A stretch of 64,000 nucleotides of DNA from Parafannyhessea umbonata. GTDB lineage: Bacteria > Actinomycetota > Coriobacteriia > Coriobacteriales > Atopobiaceae. Each line of letters opens with the position of its first letter. The first letter of the stretch is position 1. The stretch spans positions 124,001-188,000 of the forward strand of contig NZ_JABAGR010000001.1 in NCBI RefSeq assembly GCF_012844235.1. The letters run 5' to 3'. Shown here one piece after another: positions 60,682-64,000 of the stretch. The notes below the pieces were generated by a model. That model was not told where the DNA came from, did not search any database, and saw only the letters and a program-made list of their open reading frames with translations. The translations under genes were made by a program, and so were the position numbers.

Positions 60682-61551
60682 ATGCAGGTGGGCGAGAAGG
60701 ACGGGCCGTGCGGGTCGCTTGCGGTGGACGTGGGCAACACCAGTACGCGGTTGGGGCTGTTTGCGCCCGACGCCGCGCGCGACGCGGAGCCCGTGGGCAC
60801 GTTCGAGGTCACGACCCCGGAGCGCCTGACCGCGGACGAGGCGCGCCTGCTGGCGGAGCGCGCGCTCGAGGTGCTGGGGCGCGACGCCGGCGCGGCCGCC
60901 GCGGCCACGGGGCGCGTGGGCGCCATACTCTCGTGCGTGGTGCCCTCGCTCACGGAGCCGTGGACGCGCGGCCTTGCCGTCGCGTGCGGCGCACGGCCGC
61001 TCGTGGTCGGGCCGGGACTCAAGACGGGCATCCGCATGGACTACCACGACCCGTCCGAGGTGGGGCCGGACCGCATCGCGGACGCCATCGCGGCGCGCGA
61101 GTCGCTGGGCAGCCCCGCCATCGCGGTCGACCTGGGGACCACGGTCAACCTGGAGGTGGTGGACGCCAGCGGCGCGTTTGTCGGCGGCGTCATCGCGCCG
61201 GGACTGGCGCTTGGCATGCGTGCGCTTGCGGGCGCGGCGGCGCGACTGCCCCAGATAGAGCTGAAGGTCCCCACCCGCGTGATCGGCAAGTCCACGCGCG
61301 AGGCAATGCTTTCCGGCGTGGTGCTGGGCGAGGCCATCCGCATAGACGGGCTCGTCCGCGGCATCGAGCGCGAGCTCGGCAGCGAGGCGCCCGTCGTGAT
61401 GTGCGGCGACGGCGCGCAGGTGATCGTGGGACTGCTCCAGCATCCCGCGACCGTGGATCCCACGCTCACGCTGCGGGGCCTGCACCTGCTCTACCTCGCA
61501 AACGCGCGCCAGCAGAAGACGGGCCCCAGGGCCACCAAGACACGACGCTAG
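60682..61551 (+). CDS. coaX: Type III pantothenate kinase
   Basis: A 289-residue CoaX for the first step of coenzyme A synthesis. ASKHA-fold motifs are LAVDVGNTSTRLGLF (about 14), VVGPGLKTGI, GPDRIADAIAA (about 127) and AIAVDLGTTVNLEVVD. The ATG at 60682 (MQVGEKDGP) has AAGG upstream; the longer frame to 60580 reads an arginine-rich stretch with no homology expected. A GGGCGAGAAGGAC element (60690) makes up codons 3-7. It lies 14 bp ahead of the HAD phosphatase gene. Confidence 0.93.
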   Translation: MQVGEKDGPCGSLAVDVGNTSTRLGLFAPDAARDAEPVGTFEVTTPERLTADEARLLAERALEVLGRDAGAAAAATGRVGAILSCVVPSLTEPWTRGLAVACGARPLVVGPGLKTGIRMDYHDPSEVGPDRIADAIAARESLGSPAIAVDLGTTVNLEVVDASGAFVGGVIAPGLALGMRALAGAAARLPQIELKVPTRVIGKSTREAMLSGVVLGEAIRIDGLVRGIERELGSEAPVVMCGDGAQVIVGLLQHPATVDPTLTLRGLHLLYLANARQQKTGPRATKTRR

Positions 61552-61565
61552 GGGAGAAGAGCCAC

Positions 61566-62363
61566 ATGTCAGAGTGGAAGATCGACCAGAACATCAAGGC
61601 TGCGTTCTTCGACGCGGACGGGACCATGATCTCGTTCGCGACGCATCGCGTGCCGGAGTCCACCCTCGTGGCGCTGCGGGAGCTGCGCCAGAACGGCGTG
61701 AAGTGCTTCCTGTGCACCGGGCGCGCCCCGTACACCGTCGAGGAGGTGCCGCTTGACAGCCTCGAGGCGTTCATCCTGTTCAACGGGCAGTTCATCCTCA
61801 ACCGCGACGGCATCCTGTACCAGGAGACGATGGACAAGGCGGACATCGCCACGATCGTGGGGCAGGTGCAGGACGGCATGTACCAGTGCCTGTTCATGAC
61901 GGCAGAGCGCATGTTCGTGAGCGGCCACGACGACCTGGTGCGCAGCATCGAGGCGAAGGTGGGCCTCACCTACGAGGAGGACGACCCCGCCCTTGCGCTG
62001 GACGCGGACATCTACCAGCTGAACGTCTTTCTTGAGCCCGGCAAGACCGACGTGGTGAAGCGGGCGTGCAACTCCATCAAGATGACCCGGTGGACCCGCG
62101 AGTTCGTGGACGTGTTCCCGCGCGGCGGCGGAAAGGACCGTGCCGTGCGCAAGGTGCTCGAGCTCTACGGCATCGCTCCGGAGGAGGCCATCGCCTTTGG
62201 CGACGGCGGAAACGACCTCGGCATGTTCGGCGTGTGCGGCACCTCCGTCGCCATGGGCAACGGCAACCCCGAGGTGAGGGAGCAAGCGGACTTCGTTACC
62301 GACGACGTCGACCGCGACGGCATCTACAACGCGTGCGTGCGGCTGGGCCTTATCGGCTGCTAG
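61566..62363 (+). CDS. Cof-type HAD-superfamily phosphatase
   Basis: A 265-residue HAD-IIB phosphatase. Motif I is FFDADGTMIS (nucleophile D16), motif II is LCTGRAP and motifs III/IV are KDRAVRKVLE and AFGDGGNDLGMF; a C2-type cap lies between. GGGGAGAAGAG precedes the ATG. It is 14 bp after coaX and its last 14 bases overlap the convergent nitroreductase gene. Substrates are usually sugar phosphates or flavin/PLP-type phosphates. Confidence 0.9.
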   Translation: MSEWKIDQNIKAAFFDADGTMISFATHRVPESTLVALRELRQNGVKCFLCTGRAPYTVEEVPLDSLEAFILFNGQFILNRDGILYQETMDKADIATIVGQVQDGMYQCLFMTAERMFVSGHDDLVRSIEAKVGLTYEEDDPALALDADIYQLNVFLEPGKTDVVKRACNSIKMTRWTREFVDVFPRGGGKDRAVRKVLELYGIAPEEAIAFGDGGNDLGMFGVCGTSVAMGNGNPEVREQADFVTDDVDRDGIYNACVRLGLIGC

Positions 62364-63060
62364 CCAGACGGCTCGCGGCAGAGCCCTCCACGGCGTGCCC
62401 GCTCGCAAGCTCGAAGTGGCACTCCGCGATGCCCAGGTCGACCTTGCTGAAGAAGCCGCCCGTCGACTGCGCACTCACGCGGGTGCGGTCGCGGTCCAGC
62501 GTGAAGATGAAGTGCTGCTGGTTCAGGGCCGTGGGTGCGAGCGCCGCCGCCTGCATGCCATGCTGGAACCAGTCCGGCATCACGAGGCCGTGGGTATTGC
62601 TGAGCTCGCCTATGCCCTTCGACCTGCGGGGACGTCCGTCGTCCACGCCAATGCCCAGCGCGACCACCAGCACGAGCCGCTCTCCCGCGCCAACGTTGCA
62701 GCGGGTCCTCTTGCGGCTGAACGTGCCGCCCACCCAGCAGCTGCCAAGGCCAAGTCGCCGCGCAAGGAGCACGATCTTCTCGCCAAAGTAGCCGCACAGC
62801 TCGTCCAGGTCCGGACCTTTTGGCCCCACCAGCGCAAGGTAGTTGCAGGCGTTCTGGAACTTGCCGTAGTGGGCGAGCATGGTCGCAAAGGCCTCGGGCT
62901 CGTCCCAGGCCAGCTGCATGTGCAGGCCGGAGGCAGCGTTTGCCGAGGCGACGGCCTGCTCGAGCGTGGCTCGGGCGTCCGTAGGCACCGCCTCGCCCGT
63001 GAAGCGCCTGACGGAGTGGCGGTGCTCGATTGCCCAGATGTTGTCCCGTGCCTGGTCCAT
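62350..63060 (-). CDS. Nitroreductase-family protein
   Basis: A 236-residue FMN-dependent nitroreductase-like protein. RHSVRRFTGEAV (about 14-25) is the N-terminal FMN-binding signature. GLGSCWVGGTFSR and the duplicated half ending ALNQQHFIFTLD suggest the single-chain TM1586-like type with internal duplication. The ATG at 63060 has a modest AAGAGGGATAGGG region upstream. It overlaps the HAD gene by 14 bp at the 3' end. Physiological substrate unknown. Confidence 0.85.
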   Translation of the reverse strand: MDQARDNIWAIEHRHSVRRFTGEAVPTDARATLEQAVASANAASGLHMQLAWDEPEAFATMLAHYGKFQNACNYLALVGPKGPDLDELCGYFGEKIVLLARRLGLGSCWVGGTFSRKRTRCNVGAGERLVLVVALGIGVDDGRPRRSKGIGELSNTHGLVMPDWFQHGMQAAALAPTALNQQHFIFTLDRDRTRVSAQSTGGFFSKVDLGIAECHFELASGHAVEGSAASRLASSR

Positions 63061-63098
63061 GTGTTCCCTATCCCTCTTCTGGCGGCGTGGTCGCGCCG

Positions 63099-64000
63099 CT
63101 ATGACACCGTGATCTCAGAGATGGTGGTGTCCTTGTACTTCGATCCCGGCGTCGCCGCCTCTATCGTGAACGTGATGGAGTTGCCGTCGACGGGCTCGGG
63201 CAGCTCGAAGCGGGTGATCGAGCCAAACTCGTTGTCGGGGAGGTCGGCGTCCATGACCTTCTTGCCATCCACGGAGACGCCCAGCTTAGTGGCGCGCGGG
63301 TTCTTGTAGTACAGGCTCTCGGACTTCTGGTAGCCGTTCGCGATGGAGAACGCCGAGAAGGTCTGGCGCCCGTTGCCGGAAAGCGTTACGGACTCCCCGA
63401 TGCCAAGGCCGCTCGCACCCTCCGCCCAGCCGGTCGTGACGTTGCCGTCGATCAGGTTCTGGGCACCGTAGTCCGCGTACTGGTCCGTCGGCAGCGTCGA
63501 GGACGCGCTGACACGGGTGATGCCCTTGAAGCCCGCGTGCTCCTCGCTGGAGCTGGAGTCCGCGTCGTCCTCGTCGGAGCCGCCCAGCGTGATCTTCTTT
63601 GTGCCGCCGGAGCTCGACGAGTCGTCGGTCCTCACGATGGAGGGCTCCCTGTGGTTTGCGCTGAGCATCGGCATCACGACCAGGATCACGCCCGTCACGG
63701 CCGCCGCGCAGAGCGCGAGCACGCCAAGCGCGATGAGGGCGACCTTGCGTCCGCCGCGCTCCGGGTCCGGGCGAAGCGAGCCCGCCTTCGGGCGAGCCGG
63801 CGTCTGCGGCACCTCTCTGGGCGCGACGGCTCCGCCGGCCATTGCCTGCCCAGGCTCCGCCCGTCGCTCGCCCTGGGCGGCCTGGGTGGGATCAGCGCTC
63901 GCAGCCTGCCTTGGCTCCCAGGAGGCGTGCGCGGGAGGCATGGGCTGCGTCAGGTCCTGCGCCTTGTCCGGGGCCTCGCCGGCGACCGGCCTCTTCGGGT
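63099..64000 (-). CDS. Membrane-anchored protein with NADase-type glycan-binding (discoidin-like) domain (5' end missing)
   Basis: The reading frame is open to the window edge, so the N-terminus lies outside; at least 300 residues are present. The visible order is a proline/alanine/glutamine-rich cytosolic region, one membrane helix (VALIALGVLALCAAAVTGVI at about 63690-63750), a serine/aspartate-rich linker and a C-terminal discoidin-like domain: QNLIDGNVTTGWAEG, SIANGYQKSESLYYKNPRA and SITFTIEAATPG. This resembles the NADase-type glycan-binding domain found in actinobacterial surface proteins. The missing N-terminus may hold a zinc ribbon or kinase domain, which are common partners. Probably binds cell-surface glycan. 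Confidence 0.75.
   Translation of the reverse strand, partial: PKRPVAGEAPDKAQDLTQPMPPAHASWEPRQAASADPTQAAQGERRAEPGQAMAGGAVAPREVPQTPARPKAGSLRPDPERGGRKVALIALGVLALCAAAVTGVILVVMPMLSANHREPSIVRTDDSSSSGGTKKITLGGSDEDDADSSSSEEHAGFKGITRVSASSTLPTDQYADYGAQNLIDGNVTTGWAEGASGLGIGESVTLSGNGRQTFSAFSIANGYQKSESLYYKNPRATKLGVSVDGKKVMDADLPDNEFGSITRFELPEPVDGNSITFTIEAATPGSKYKDTTISEITVS

Noticed and set aside
16984-60699. The 13-mer as a Chi or KOPS signal
   Set aside because: Copies occur on both strands and follow gene direction rather than one replication arm, so these polarised signals fit poorly.
1-64000. tRNA or rRNA genes
   Set aside because: No cloverleaf with GTTC-loop and no rRNA blocks were seen in the gaps between genes.

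Overview
The window is GC-rich, densely coded bacterial chromosome. Gene content points to an actinobacterium of the class Coriobacteriia, probably near Olsenella/Atopobium: a phosphoketolase, a UPF0210 (PFL family) protein, a DUF815 ATPase, an RibU-type ECF transporter, LCP and MarR proteins, and strong GGAGG ribosome-binding sites. This placement is an inference from gene families, not a database match. I saw no rRNA, tRNA, insertion sequence, prophage or CRISPR array.

Layout. 1-1772: the end of a ferredoxin-like aldo/keto reductase, a DMT transporter and a small membrane protein. 1869-7871 (minus strand): a three-gene TerB / P-loop ATPase / DEAH-helicase operon matching the Shango anti-phage architecture, with a LexA-type box between its first and second genes. 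7998-10679: a MetE-like methyltransferase and a Fic protein with a double inverted-repeat operator. 10775-14503: purL. 14726-19150: sbcD-sbcC. 19276-22921: a cytosolic ParB-like/BMP fusion, a metallophosphoesterase and an EamA transporter. 23057-27142: MarR plus a heterodimeric ABC exporter. 27164-30644 (minus strand): an FMN-riboswitch-controlled riboflavin ECF transporter with fused ATPases. 30866-36277: murB, a serine hydrolase, a UPF0210 protein, galM and a DeoR regulator. 36801-42754: an orphan PTS EIIB, phosphoketolase, nudC, an LCP protein and a histidine phosphatase. 42840-43790 (minus strand): an Rpn-type nuclease behind a second LexA-type box.

44047-58630 is an almost complete branched-chain amino-acid locus. 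It has two attenuated transcription units. The first has a Val/Leu-rich leader peptide followed by leuA-ilvB-ilvN-ilvC. The second has an Ile-rich leader peptide followed by ilvB2-ilvA-ilvD-(DUF815 ATPase)-leuC-leuD-leuB. Two acetohydroxyacid synthase large subunits share one small subunit. 58753-64000 holds an OPT transporter, coaX, a HAD phosphatase, a nitroreductase and a partial membrane-anchored glycan-binding protein.

The most unusual signal is not a gene. A 13-mer, GGGCGAGAAGNNC, occurs at least 18 times on both strands. It usually lies in the sense orientation of the local gene, and often falls in disordered linkers, gene starts or 5' untranslated regions. It is read in more than one codon frame, which suggests selection on DNA or RNA rather than on protein.
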